The notes under the pieces were generated by a model, which was given only the letters and a program-made list of their open reading frames with translations, made no database searches and was not told the origin of the DNA. DNA of 64,000 nucleotides from DATJCV01 sp963707665 (GTDB taxonomy: Bacteria > Pseudomonadota > Gammaproteobacteria > Burkholderiales > Burkholderiaceae_D), in contig CAVPQU010000020.1 in NCBI GenBank assembly GCA_963707665.1, positions 1 through 64,000 of the forward strand. Reading direction: 5' to 3'. A program made the position numbers and the translations under genes. Positions 9,362 to 19,100 of the stretch are shown here, one piece after another (within the stretch, counting starts at the first letter, position 1; every line of letters begins with the position of its first letter).

Positions 9362-10525
9362 ATGAATACAACGACATCCCTCAAGGCCGGTTCATCCTGG
9401 AGCCTGCTGCGTCTGGGCGAAGCCTGGCGCAATAAAGCCGGTCTCTGCACGCTCCTGGTGAGTTTCGTCAGCGCGGCGGTGCTGACCGCTGCCGGCACCG
9501 CCAGCGGCGTGTTCGCGATTGCCGCGCTGCTCGGCCTTTTGGCCTTCGTGATCCTGATCCTGGGTGTCAATGCGGCCGGCATCCAGTTCATGGAACAGGC
9601 CACCGGACGGCCGGTCAGCGGCGTGGCGGCGGCCTTCCTGGCCAGCCCGATGGTCGCCTTGCGGGCGCTGGGGCTGGGCATCCTGCTGTTCCTGCTGATG
9701 CTGGTGTTTACCGCCCTGGCGGCGCTGGTGCTGTTCGTTTGCAAGATTCCGGTCGCCGGCGCGCTGCTGTACGCGCTGGCGCTGCCGATACTGGTGTTTG
9801 CCGCGGCCCTGGCATTCCTCGGCCTGTACGTGGCCAGCAGCCTGGCGGCGCCGGCGTTGTGGGAGGGTCACAGCCTGAAGAGCGCGCTGTCGCAATTGTG
9901 GGCGATCGCCACGCAACGGCCGATGGAAGCCTTCCTGAACCTGATGCTGCTGGTGCTGGCCGCGACCCTGATCAGCCTGCTGGTTTTCGGCTTCCTCGGA
10001 GCCGGCGCCAGCATGATCGGTGGGCTGTCGGCAGCGATCCTGGGCAGCGACCTGATGTTTGGTTTTGGCGCCATGTTCAGCCGCGGTGGCGGCGGCAGTG
10101 GCTTGGTCACCGCCGCCATGTTCGGCGCCGGCATCGTGATGGCCGTTGCGGTCGCCTTGTACATGGCGATGTTCATGCTGGGACTGGCGCTGACTTATCT
10201 CAAGGTGAGCGACGGCATCGACCTCGCGGCGGCACAGCAGGCGATGGATGCGGCTCTCGCCAAAACCCGTGAACGGGCGCAACAGATGGCGGAGGAGGCC
10301 AAGCGCCGCGGCGAGGAGGCGCGTGTTGCAGCCCAGCAGCGGCTGGAGCAGATGCGTGCCCAGAATGCTGCTGCTGCTGCTGCGTCGGTGGCCGACGTTC
10401 CGCTACCCGATCCGGCCGTTTCACCGCCAGCGCTCACGGCCGCGGCGCTCACTTGCCCGGGTTGTGATGCCGGGGTGCAGGCGAGCGACGCCTTCTGCGG
10501 CAATTGCGGGCATCAGCTGGCGTAG
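9362..10525 (+). CDS. Multi-pass membrane protein with C-terminal zinc ribbon
   Basis: This 387-residue protein has about six or seven hydrophobic segments between residues 30 and 285, with a Gly-rich loop (FSRGGGGSGL) before the last ones. An amphipathic Ala/Glu/Arg-rich helix follows (LAKTRERAQQMAEEAKRRGE), likely a coiled coil. The protein ends in a single zinc ribbon, CPGCDAGV...FCGNCGHQLA. It is 18 bp after the previous gene and carries the same type of ribbon at the opposite end, so the two may form one membrane complex. No biochemical role can be named. Confidence 0.7.
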   Translation: MNTTTSLKAGSSWSLLRLGEAWRNKAGLCTLLVSFVSAAVLTAAGTASGVFAIAALLGLLAFVILILGVNAAGIQFMEQATGRPVSGVAAAFLASPMVALRALGLGILLFLLMLVFTALAALVLFVCKIPVAGALLYALALPILVFAAALAFLGLYVASSLAAPALWEGHSLKSALSQLWAIATQRPMEAFLNLMLLVLAATLISLLVFGFLGAGASMIGGLSAAILGSDLMFGFGAMFSRGGGGSGLVTAAMFGAGIVMAVAVALYMAMFMLGLALTYLKVSDGIDLAAAQQAMDAALAKTRERAQQMAEEAKRRGEEARVAAQQRLEQMRAQNAAAAAASVADVPLPDPAVSPPALTAAALTCPGCDAGVQASDAFCGNCGHQLA

Positions 10526-10619
10526 TCGAGCCGGTCACGTTCCGCGGCTGGAAAAGCTGCGTTATGATGGGCCGACGCCGGACCCGCGCCGATACCAAAT
10601 GCGCGGGCCGGCAGTCAAA

Positions 10620-10642
10620 TGGGGCAGCAGCCCCATTTTTTT
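10620..10642 (+). terminator. Rho-independent terminator
   Basis: GGGGC and GCCCC arms around a four-base loop are followed by ATTTTTTT. It lies 95 bp after the stop of the zinc-ribbon membrane gene and would end that two-gene transcript. It also argues against an upstream start for slyX, because such a start would fall inside this hairpin. Confidence 0.8.
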
Positions 10643-10687
10643 CGCGTTGCGGCCAGCGCCGCGACGGGCGGCAAGAGGATGCAGAAG

Positions 10688-10894
10688 ATGATGGAAGAAC
10701 GGCTGGTCGAGATCGAAATCAAGTTGACGCGGCAGGAAGATTTACTGGAAACCCTGAACCAGATGGTGTATTCGCAGCAAAAAAAGATCGATGAACTGCA
10801 GGCGCTGTGCGCGGCGCTCGCCGCGCACGTCGGCAATCGCAGCGACGACGGCAGTGAACGCCGCTTGCCGGACGAGCGCCCGCCGCACTACTGA
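10688..10894 (+). CDS. slyX: SlyX family protein
   Basis: This is a 68-residue coiled-coil protein. The sequence ERLVEIEIKLTRQEDLLETL followed by NQMVYSQQKKIDELQ matches the SlyX family, which is usually 70-75 residues long; the C-terminus ends in the family's PPHY. The molecular role of SlyX is not known. The start at 10688 is chosen because AAGAGG lies about nine bases upstream; 10679 and 10691 are possible. Its 3' end overlaps the convergent membrane-protein gene by 7 bp. Confidence 0.85.
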   Translation: MMEERLVEIEIKLTRQEDLLETLNQMVYSQQKKIDELQALCAALAAHVGNRSDDGSERRLPDERPPHY

Positions 10895-11421
10895 AGGCCA
10901 AGCGCCACGGTGCTGCCCGGCGCACCGGCCTGGGCCTGGCGATAGAGCAGCAGGATGCGCGCCATCCGGCCGATGAAAATCCCGCTGAAGGACCCATACA
11001 GGGCGCAGACGCCGGCCACGAACGGCATCTGCTGCGCGTAGGCCGGCTGCAGCGCCAGCAGCACGCCGACTGCATACTTGGTCAGGAAGATCCCCATCAT
11101 CAGCAGCATCGGCTGCCAGCTGCCGTACAGGACGACGCTGCCGTGCTGCGGCTGGGCCGCCACGCTGTTGCGGTCGAACAGCAGCCAGGCAGCGGCGCCG
11201 CCGATGGCAAAGCACAGTAGCCAGAGCGGTGCCGTGACGGCGCTCAGGCCGAACGCTGCCACCGTGCTCTGGACCGACAGCACCAGCATCACCAGCGGCA
11301 TGATCAGGGTCTTGCGCAGCGCCACGCTGCGGTCGGTACTGGCCAAGAGGCCACGGTAGATCAGGAAAGCCAGCAGCGCCCAGACCCATAGCGGCGTATT
11401 GACGATGATTTGTTGCAGCAT
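10888..11421 (-). CDS. Conserved integral membrane protein (possibly DUF6622)
   Basis: This 177-residue protein is nearly all hydrophobic, with about five membrane helices starting at PLWVWALLAFLIYRGLLAS. From memory this resembles a proteobacterial family called DUF6622; function unknown. GGAGG lies five bases before the ATG at 11421, which is therefore preferred over a start ten codons upstream. It is convergent with slyX. Confidence 0.7.
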   Translation of the reverse strand: MLQQIIVNTPLWVWALLAFLIYRGLLASTDRSVALRKTLIMPLVMLVLSVQSTVAAFGLSAVTAPLWLLCFAIGGAAAWLLFDRNSVAAQPQHGSVVLYGSWQPMLLMMGIFLTKYAVGVLLALQPAYAQQMPFVAGVCALYGSFSGIFIGRMARILLLYRQAQAGAPGSTVALGLQ

Positions 11422-11687
11422 GATGCCTCCAGTCGAAAAGTATTCCGGCACACCGGTGTGGACCGGGAATGGGTACTCATGCTGCCGCCAACGGCGGGCG
11501 CCGCCAAGCGCCGTGCGACGAAACGCAGTCGGCAGGGTGTGAAACGCGCCAGACGGCGATGAATGGCGGCCACCAGGCAGCCGTCAGCCGCAAGCCAGGG
11601 CGGCGCTGCTAAACTGTGGCGATGGCCAGCCGGCCACCGTCGGCGGCCCGGAAAGCCACGCCTCACTCATGGACAGAAAGGCCCATC

Positions 11688-11963
11688 ATGACCACCGACA
11701 ACCTGAAGCAGTCGCTGAAGAACCTGCACGCGCGGCTGGCAACAACTGCCGACGCCGATCCCGAGTTGCGGGCTCTGCTGCAGACGCTGGAAAACGATAT
11801 CCAGACCTTGCTGGCAGGCGAGCAAACGGGCGGGACAGCGCCGGAGCAGAGCCGCCTGTTGCAGCAGGCGCAAGCCCTCTCGGCCAAGTTCGCGGTGCGC
11901 CACCCGCACATGGAGCCGGCACTGCGCGAACTGGCCGATATCCTCGCCCGCATGGGAATTTGA
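11688..11963 (+). CDS. DUF4404 family protein
   Basis: This small soluble protein has 91 residues. The N-terminus NLKQSLKNLHARLA and the C-terminus HPHMEPALRELADILARMGI fit the DUF4404 family of helical proteins of about 90 residues; function unknown. It is separated by 52 bp from the NYN-domain gene in the same direction, so they could be co-transcribed. Confidence 0.75.
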   Translation: MTTDNLKQSLKNLHARLATTADADPELRALLQTLENDIQTLLAGEQTGGTAPEQSRLLQQAQALSAKFAVRHPHMEPALRELADILARMGI

Positions 11964-12015
11964 TGCAGCGCCGGCGTGCCCCGCCCTGCCCAACGCCGAC
12001 AACAGGAAAAAATAT

Positions 12016-12867
12016 ATGAGTCAATCCGATTTCACCAACATGGCGCTGTTTTGCGACTTCGAAAACATTGCGCTCGGCGTGCGCGACGCCCGCTATGCGC
12101 AATTCGATATCCGCAAGGTGCTGGAGCGGCTGCTGCTGAAAGGCAGCATCGTAGTCAAGAAAGCGTATTGCGACTGGGAGCGCTACAAGGACTTCAAGAG
12201 CACGATGCACGAAGCTGCGTTCGAGCTGATCGAGATTCCGCACCTGCGGCAGTCGGGCAAGAATTCGGCCGACATCCGTATGGTGGTCGACGCGCTCGAC
12301 CTCTGCTACACCAAGTCGCACGTCGACGCCTTCGTCATCATCAGCGGCGACTCGGATTTTTCGCCGCTGGTATCCAAGCTGCGCGAGAACAACAAGTACG
12401 TGATCGGCATCGGCGTCAAGGATTCGACCTCCGACCTCCTGGCCGCCAATTGCGACGAATTCATCTTCTACGACGACCTGGTGCGCGAGCAGGAAGCGAA
12501 GCGCAGGCGCGCCGAGAAGAAGGCGCCGGTCAAGGCCGCCGCCAGCGGCAGCGCGAAAAAGCCGGCCGCCAAAAAAGCCGGGGAGAAAGGCGAGGAGCGG
12601 GGCGACGAAGACCGCCACCAGGAAGCGCTCGACTTCCTGATCGAAACCATCGAAGCGCTGATCGCCGAACGCGGCGAGGACAAGATCTGGTATTCGATGA
12701 TCAAGCCCACCATGCAGCGTCGCCGGCCCGGCTTCACCGAATCCAGCTACGGCTACCGCTCGTTCCGGGAACTGCTGGAAGACGCCCAAAAGCGCCATCT
12801 GCTGACCATGGTGCGCGACGACAAGGCGGGGCAGTACACGATGCGCTTGCCGGCCGGCGACGACTGA
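12016..12867 (+). CDS. NYN-domain putative ribonuclease with C-terminal LOTUS/OST-HTH domain
   Basis: The protein has 283 residues. Residues 8-150 form a LabA/DUF88-type NYN domain, a PIN-like nuclease fold, with the acidic motifs LFCDFEN and VIISGDSDFSPLV that would bind metal. A Lys/Ala-rich linker (about 155-200) follows. The last 80 residues (HQEALDFLIETIEAL...FTESSYGYRSFRELL) match the OST-HTH/LOTUS domain, which in other proteins binds RNA. NYN plus LOTUS is known in bacteria but its targets are largely unknown; an RNA-cleaving role is inferred. Confidence 0.85.
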   Translation: MSQSDFTNMALFCDFENIALGVRDARYAQFDIRKVLERLLLKGSIVVKKAYCDWERYKDFKSTMHEAAFELIEIPHLRQSGKNSADIRMVVDALDLCYTKSHVDAFVIISGDSDFSPLVSKLRENNKYVIGIGVKDSTSDLLAANCDEFIFYDDLVREQEAKRRRAEKKAPVKAAASGSAKKPAAKKAGEKGEERGDEDRHQEALDFLIETIEALIAERGEDKIWYSMIKPTMQRRRPGFTESSYGYRSFRELLEDAQKRHLLTMVRDDKAGQYTMRLPAGDD

Positions 12868-12944
12868 CCGGGCCCCAGGCGGCCGCCTGTTTACCGGGCC
12901 AGCGCCATCTGTACCGAACCGCGGCGTAGCGTTCCGCTTGGCGT

Positions 12945-14123
12945 TCAGTGCAGCGGCCGGCCCAATGCCACGCTCTCCCAGATCGCCACCACCATCAGGA
13001 TGGCGGTGGTGAGCACGCTCAACGCCAGCGCCGGCAACAGGTGGGCGAGCGCCGGCGGCAGCAGCGCGCACAACATCAGCAGGCCGCCCAGATGCGACAG
13101 CGGCGGCCGCGGGCGGTCGTTGGTCACCCACTTGAACAGTGCCGTGCCCAGCAGGTAGAGCATCGGCCCGCCGACGATGGCGGCGATGTCGGCGTTGGCT
13201 ACCGCTTCAGGATGCACCAATGCCAGATCGTCGGCGACCGCGCAGACGATGATGCCGCCGACGATCAGCGCATGCAGGTAGGTGTAGGCCAGGCGCGCGT
13301 GGCGCCCTGGATCGCGGGAGTGCGCGATGCGGTCGTGCGCGCGCTCGGCGCCGGTATCGAAATAGATCCACCACATTGCCATGCAGCCGAGCAGCGCCGC
13401 CAGAAACGCCAGCTCGGTGTCGGGATTCCATTCCGAGCCGGCGAAGGTGCTGCCGGTCACCAGCAGCGACTCCCCCAGCGCGATGATCACGAACAGCCCG
13501 CAGCGTTCGGCCAGGTGATCGGCGTCCACATTCCAGTCGGTGCTGCTGGAGCGCCCGAGGCCCGGCACCCAGAAGTACAGCGCCGGCGAGGCGAATTCCA
13601 GCAGCAGCGCCAGCGCCCACCAGGTGACGCGCCCATTGCCCGTCGCCAGGCCGCCGTTGATCCAGAAAACACCCGACAGGCCGAGCCATACCAGGATGCG
13701 CTGAAAATTGCGCACGAGATTCCGTTCTTCGCCGCGCGCCGCCCACAGGAAGAACAGCGTACGGCCGATCTGCATGAACACATAGGCGCCGGCAAACACC
13801 AGGCCGCTGGCGGTAAACGCGCCGGGAATCGAGACCGACATCAGCAGCCCGGCCAGCATCAGCACGAACAGGCAGAGCCGAACCGGGATGCGGTCGGGGT
13901 CCAGCCAATTGGTCACCCAGGAGGTGTATATCCATACCCACCACACGGCCAGCAGCAGTAGCGTGCCTTCCAGCGCGCCACGGAAGGTCAGCTGCACCAG
14001 CAACGTGTGCGACAGCCGCGTGATCGCGAACACGAACACCAGATCGAAAAACAGTTCGATCATGGTGACCTTGCCGCTGGCCGGCTGCTCGCGCTGGCGC
14101 AGCAGCGAAGGGGCTTTTTTCAT
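12945..14123 (-). CDS. Low temperature requirement protein A (LtrA) family membrane protein
   Basis: This 392-residue protein has about ten to twelve membrane segments. The N-terminal block MIELFFDLVFVFAITRLSH and the later AERCGLFVIIALGESLLVTG are hallmark LtrA motifs. The family is named after a Listeria gene needed at low temperature, but the biochemical activity is unknown. It is transcribed towards the NYN gene and shows no operon partner. Confidence 0.88.
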   Translation of the reverse strand: MKKAPSLLRQREQPASGKVTMIELFFDLVFVFAITRLSHTLLVQLTFRGALEGTLLLLAVWWVWIYTSWVTNWLDPDRIPVRLCLFVLMLAGLLMSVSIPGAFTASGLVFAGAYVFMQIGRTLFFLWAARGEERNLVRNFQRILVWLGLSGVFWINGGLATGNGRVTWWALALLLEFASPALYFWVPGLGRSSSTDWNVDADHLAERCGLFVIIALGESLLVTGSTFAGSEWNPDTELAFLAALLGCMAMWWIYFDTGAERAHDRIAHSRDPGRHARLAYTYLHALIVGGIIVCAVADDLALVHPEAVANADIAAIVGGPMLYLLGTALFKWVTNDRPRPPLSHLGGLLMLCALLPPALAHLLPALALSVLTTAILMVVAIWESVALGRPLH

Positions 14124-14228
14124 CGCGAACCCCGGCAGTCCGGCGCGCCGACATCCCGCTGCGCCGCCGCTATCGCATCCGTGCGCGCTGGCGACGTTCG
14201 CATCGAGGAGACCATGCGGGCTGTGCTG

Positions 14229-15212
14229 TCACGGCACCAGCAGCTGCCACGGCCGCGCCTGGCGCCACGGCTCTACCCACTCCGGCGGCAGCACCAGGCA
14301 GAAGGCGCCGATATCGGCCACCAGCGCGCCCAGCGCCGGCGATTGCACCGTCACGCCCTGCGTCAGATGCGGGAAGCGGCTATCGATTTCGCCTTGCACC
14401 AGCGGCGCCAGCCAGGCGGCGTGGTGGCTCCAGATGCCGCCGCCGACCACGATGCGGCGCAAATCGAGCGCCGCCACCAGGTTGTACAGCGCCCGTCCGA
14501 AGCGGCGCGCCGCCTGCGTGACCAGCGCCAGGTCGGCAGCGTCGCCGCGCGCCGCGCCGGCGAACAGTTGCTGCGCCGATTTGCCGCAGCGCAGCTCCAG
14601 GTTGCGGCCGCCGACCAGCGCTTCCAGGTCGCCGCGATTGCCGCAACCGCAGAGTGCGTCCGACTGCTCGCTGATCAGCATGTGGCCGGCGTGGCCGGCA
14701 TTGCCGCGCTTGCCGCGCAGCACGTGGCCATCGACGCACAGGCCGAAGCCGATGCCGGTGCTCCAGGTGACGTAGGCGCAGTCCGGCTCGTCTTGCAGCG
14801 CGCCAAAGCTGCGTTCGGCGATCAGCGCGGCGACGCCGTCGTTGGCGATGGTCACCGTGGCGAAGTGTTCGCGCAGCACCTGCTCCAGCGGGATCGAGCG
14901 CCAGTCGTTGGGCAGGCCGCGCGCGCCGCTGCCGCCGCACAGGTTTGGTGCCGCCACTTCCAGGCCGCGCGTGCCGTACACGAACGGGCCGCAGCTGGAA
15001 ACGCCGAGCTGCCGCAGCGCGGCCGGCGCGATGCCCGCCTGGCGGCAGACCGCGTGCAGCAGCGCGACCGCCTGCTCGGCGACGGCGCGTTCGCTGCCGG
15101 CCTTGACGGTGGGTTGGCTGAGGCGCGCCAGCGGGCCGGAGGCGCTGGCGATGCTGGCGGCGATTTTGGTGCCGCCGATGTCAAGGGCGCCGATGCAGGG
15201 GGAATTGGTCAT
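14229..15212 (-). CDS. ROK family sugar kinase / N-acetylglucosamine kinase-like
   Basis: This 327-residue protein has the ROK ATP-binding motif ALDIGGTKIAASI at the N-terminus and the catalytic-base region TIANDGVAALIAE near residue 105. The zinc-binding motif of ROK kinases is present as H-x2-H...CGCGNRGDLEALVGG, but the usual third Cys (GC in CGxxGCLE) is Asp. An ATP-dependent hexose kinase is likely; the sugar is not evident. Just downstream on the same strand order is a glycosidase, which would fit glucose release and phosphorylation. The start at 15212 is MTNSP; upstream codons overlap the decamer element. Confidence 0.82.
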   Translation of the reverse strand: MTNSPCIGALDIGGTKIAASIASASGPLARLSQPTVKAGSERAVAEQAVALLHAVCRQAGIAPAALRQLGVSSCGPFVYGTRGLEVAAPNLCGGSGARGLPNDWRSIPLEQVLREHFATVTIANDGVAALIAERSFGALQDEPDCAYVTWSTGIGFGLCVDGHVLRGKRGNAGHAGHMLISEQSDALCGCGNRGDLEALVGGRNLELRCGKSAQQLFAGAARGDAADLALVTQAARRFGRALYNLVAALDLRRIVVGGGIWSHHAAWLAPLVQGEIDSRFPHLTQGVTVQSPALGALVADIGAFCLVLPPEWVEPWRQARPWQLLVP

Positions 15213-15239
15213 GGGGTCGCGGATGAAGTCTGGATGCGA

Positions 15240-15302
15240 AATATACTCCAGTGGTTTATGTCGATTGGCGCGCTTGAAATGGTCGTTTTTACAATATACT
15301 CC
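15240..15302 (+). repeat. Paired-decamer element, copy 4
   Basis: AATATACTCC occurs perfectly twice, at 15240-15249 and 15293-15302, 53 bp apart. The spacer carries AAATGGTCGTTTTT, the best example of the inner block. It lies just upstream of the ROK kinase start codon on the opposite strand, within the 345-bp gap to the GH15 gene; the rest of the gap holds nothing I can identify. Confidence 0.85.
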
Positions 15303-15557
15303 GCTATTTTTTCCTTGTCGCAATCGAATGTCGAATCCGGCTTGGCGCTTGCGGGCGATTCGTCAAGACGCGGCCGCTCGCCGCCGTGGCGCAGACGTCG
15401 ATCTCGCGCTACAAGCACAAAGGCATGGCAAAAAAACCGGCATACCCGTGTGCGGCCATCAATGCCTGAAGCAGGGCGAATCGGGAAAGCCGCACCTGCT
15501 TGCAACCGCCAACGGCGATAGAGTCCGGTTTGGTGTTCTTGCGGCCGGCGCCGCGCT

Positions 15558-17381
15558 TCAATACGCCTCATCCCATGCAATGCTGAGCCGGGCCGCGCAT
15601 TGCAGCAAGCCGACCATGCTGTAGGTCTGCGGGAAATTGCCCCACTGCTCGCCGGTATCCGGCACCACGTCTTCGGCCAGCAGACCCAGGTGGTTGCGGC
15701 GCGCCAAAACGCCTTCGAACAGTTGGCGCGCGCGTTCGGTGTCGCCGATCTGTGCCAGGGCCTGGATCCACCACAGCGTGCAGACCAGGAACGCGGTTTC
15801 GGGGCGGCCGAAATCGTCTTCCTCGTCGTAGCGCAGCAGGAAATCGCCGCGCCGCAGATATTTTTCGGTGGCGCGCACGGTGCCGGCGAAGCGCGGGTCG
15901 TTGGGCGCCAGGAAGTGGATTTCCGCCATCAGCAGCAGGCTGGCGTCCAGGTGCTCGCCATGGAAGGTCGAGACGAAACTGCCGAGCTGCGGATTCCAGG
16001 CGGCGTCGCAAATTTCCTGGTGAATGCTGGCGTGCGTGCGCTTCCCATTTTTCTGCGTGCTGCGGCAGGCCCAGCTGGCGCGCGATGCTGTTCAGACGGT
16101 CGCAGGCGGCCCAGCACATGACGCTGGAAAAGGTGTGCACCCGGCGCGCGCCGCGCAATTCCCAGATGCCGGCGTCCGGCACGTTGTAGTTCAGCACCGC
16201 CTGCTCGCCCAGCCGCTCCAGATCCTCGAACAGCCGGCGGTCCGCCGGCCGCTCCAGCCGCATGTCGAAAAAGGCATGCGTGCCGGCCAGGATGGCCGAG
16301 CCGAACACATCGTTTTGCACCTGGCAATAGGCCAGGTTGCCGATGCGCACCGGCCCCATGCCGCGATAGCCGGCCAGCGCCGGCATTTCGTGCTCTTCCA
16401 GCGCTGCCTCGCGCCGAATGCCGTACACCGGCTGCAGCGGCGCATCGCGGGTGTCGGCGATCACGTTCAGGATGTATTGCAGGTAGCGCTCCATCGTACC
16501 GGTCGCGCCCAGGCGGTTCAAGGCGTTCACCACGAAGTAGGCGTCGCGCAGCCAGCAGTAGCGGTAATCCCAGTTGCGGCCGCTGTGCGGCGCTTCCGGA
16601 ATCGAGGTGGTGACGGCGGCGATCACGGCGCCGGTATCGTCGAAGGCATTCAGCTTCAGCGTGATGGCGGCGCGGATCGTCACGTCCTGCCATTCGAACG
16701 GCAGCGCCAGGTTGCGTACCCAGCGGTGCCAGTAGAGTTGCGTCTTTTCATAGAACGAGCGGCCAATCTCGGCCGGCGAGCCATCGACCGGTTCATCCGG
16801 CCCCATCAGCAGCGTGATGCTGCCGCGCAGGTAAAACGGCCGCTCGTCGCTGATCGCCGAGATCGAGGCATCGGTGGTCAGTCGCATCGCATGGGCCGAA
16901 CCGACATAGGAAATATGGTGCGTGCCATAGTGCGTGCTGGCCGCCGTTTCGCCATAGCGGATCGCTGGGCGCGTGTGCAGCGCGATGCGCGGCCGACCGG
17001 CGCTGCAGCGAATCAGGCGTATCAGCATGGCTGGCGCGAAGGTGCGGCCGTAATGATAGAAGCGCGGCGCGAAATCGATGACTTCGATCGCGTTGCCGGC
17101 GCTATCGGCAAAGCGGCTGCACAGGATCGCGGTGTTTTTCTCGTAATGCTGATCCACCAGCAGCGCGTCGTCGAACTGCAGGCCGATCACGCCCCATCCC
17201 GGGGCCGCCCGGCCCCGGCTTCCGCCTCCGGCCGCTTGGGCTGCAGCAGCGCACAGCAGATCGGGTCGCTGTCGAAGTACGGATAACACCACCAGACGAT
17301 GTTGGCGTTGCGGTCGATCAGCGCGCTGGTGCGGGAATTGCCGATCAGGCCAAGGTCAAGCGTTTGATCCGGAGTCTGCAT
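15558..17381 (-). pseudogene. Glycoside hydrolase family 15 protein, two frameshifts
   Basis: The repaired protein has about 607 residues. The start LGLIGNSRTSALID and WWCYPYFDSDP are the trehalase-like N-terminal domain; RNWDYRYCWLRDAYF near residue 260 and the C-terminal EQWGNFPQTYSMVGLLQCA are typical of bacterial GH15 enzymes, which hydrolyse alpha-glucosides or trehalose. The frame is lost at about 17199-17218, in a G/C-only run (one base missing), and regained near 16033 (one extra base). Both breaks lie in otherwise well-conserved coding sequence. AAGGA precedes the ATG at 17381. Confidence 0.82.
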
Positions 17382-17686
17382 GTCATTCCTTTAAAAGCGC
17401 CGGTGGGCGAAGCAGGCGCGACCTCAATGTGATCGCCAAACTGGCAAATAAATCCGCCCGGGCGCCAGCCACGCGCGCGACGCCGCGCCGCGCCGGGTCG
17501 GTAAAATGGCGTTTTGCCGAGCCGGCAAGCTGTTGCCAGGCGCCATCCTGCACGTGCCGGATCGGGCTCTGTCGTAGTTGAGCTGTTGCAAGCCATTCCA
17601 TGTGGTTGCCGCATGCTTTTGGCGGCAACGCATGCATTTCCGCCTTTGCGGAGGCGACAGCGCCCTCATTCGCTACTATTTGCCTC
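17382..17686. other. Divergent intergenic region, GH15 / dinB
   Basis: This 305-bp region between divergent genes should hold both promoters. I do not see a convincing LexA box (CTG-N10-CAG) upstream of dinB, nor any repeat element. Confidence 0.4.
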
Positions 17687-18850
17687 ATGAACATTGAAGC
17701 CCGTCGCATCGCGCATCTGGACATGGATGCCTTCTATGCATCCGTCGAACTTCTGCGCTATCCAGAATTACGTGGCTTGCCGGTTGTCATCGGTGGTCGT
17801 TCAATGCACCGGCCCACGGTTCAAGCCGATGGCAGTCGACACTTCTCAAGGCTGCGTGATTACTCCGGGCGGGGCGTCGTGACGACATCGACTTACGAAG
17901 CGCGCGCCCTTGGCGTTTTCTCTGCCATGGGGGTCATGAAGGCGGCGCAGCTGGCGCCCGACGCCATTCTCCTGCCGGCGGATTTCGACGCCTATCGCCA
18001 TTATTCAAAGCTGTTCAAAAGTGCAGCCGCCAGCATCGCGCCGCATATCGAAGACCGCGGCATCGATGAGATTTATCTCGATCTGAGTGAGCAAGCGGAC
18101 GAGACGGGTTTGCTTGCCTTGCGCATCAAACAAGCGGTGCGAGCGGCCACCGGTCTTTCCTGCTCGATCGGCGTGGCGCCCAATAAGCTGCTGGCAAAAA
18201 TCTGCTCGGACCTGGAAAAGCCCGATGGAATGACCGTTTTGAACCATGCCGATATACCAAGTCGGATCTGGCCGCTGGCTGTTCGGAAAATCAATGGGAT
18301 CGGCCCCAAAGCGAACCAGAAACTGGCTACGCTTGGTATCCGGACAGTGGGGGAACTCGCCCGAGCAGAGCCCGGTTTACTCCAGGCTCATTTCGGTCGA
18401 AGCTATGCCAGCTGGCTTCACAACGCCGCTCAGGGCATCGATGAGCGGCCGGTAATAACCAGTTCGGAGCCGAAGTCGATCAGTCGCGAGACGACCTTTG
18501 AGCGGGACCTTCACGCACGTCATGACCGTGAAACCTTGTCTGGCATCTTTACCGCATTATGTACGCGAGTGGCAGAAGACCTGCGCCGCAAGGGATATGT
18601 TGGCCGCACGATCGGCATCAAGCTGCGCTACGCAGATTTCCGCACCCTGACGCGCGACGTCACGCTACCTGCTCCTACCGCCGATGCAGCAAGCATCCGT
18701 CGGGCTGCCGGCGAGTGTCTGCGCCGGGTTCCTCTGGAGCAGAGACTGAGGCTGCTCGGTGTGCGGGCCAGCGCTCTGTCGCCAACCGCGGCGTCGCATG
18801 GTGACGATCATTTATCGCAAGGAGAGTTGCTCTTCACAGAATCTTGGTGA
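17687..18850 (+). CDS. dinB: DNA polymerase IV (Y-family)
   Basis: This 387-residue translesion polymerase starts at RIAHLDMDAFYASVE, with the first catalytic Asp. EDRGIDEIYLDLS near residue 127 holds the other two catalytic acids, with Gly replacing the usual Ser. CSIGVAPNKLLAKICSDLEKP and the helix-hairpin-helix INGIGPKANQKLATLGI follow, then the little-finger domain. There is no clear beta-clamp-binding tail, although QGELLF near the end could serve. The start at 17687 (MNIEARR) is chosen because the open frame upstream is not conserved-looking. There is no obvious operon partner. Confidence 0.92.
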   Translation: MNIEARRIAHLDMDAFYASVELLRYPELRGLPVVIGGRSMHRPTVQADGSRHFSRLRDYSGRGVVTTSTYEARALGVFSAMGVMKAAQLAPDAILLPADFDAYRHYSKLFKSAAASIAPHIEDRGIDEIYLDLSEQADETGLLALRIKQAVRAATGLSCSIGVAPNKLLAKICSDLEKPDGMTVLNHADIPSRIWPLAVRKINGIGPKANQKLATLGIRTVGELARAEPGLLQAHFGRSYASWLHNAAQGIDERPVITSSEPKSISRETTFERDLHARHDRETLSGIFTALCTRVAEDLRRKGYVGRTIGIKLRYADFRTLTRDVTLPAPTADAASIRRAAGECLRRVPLEQRLRLLGVRASALSPTAASHGDDHLSQGELLFTESW

Positions 18851-19100
18851 CGGCCAGTGGCGGCACCAACTGCGTGCCGTGCTGCTTGTCTTCCTCAAAC
18901 GCCCTCCACCAGCACTGGAGAATAAAAAAATCCGCGGCTTGCATGGAGATCGAATCAGGCCCTTACGCTAGCATCCGCACCGATGACTCACGCTGCCATT
19001 GTCGTGTCTTGGCGGCAGCGATAACAAGGCGGTCGGCAAGCAAGGCGATCGGCAAGCACGGCGACGGCGTGTAGAATGGCCCCTTTTTTGCGCGCTCGCC

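Noticed and set aside
17640..17687. LexA box upstream of dinB
   Set aside because: No CTG-N10-CAG palindrome could be found close to the start codon.
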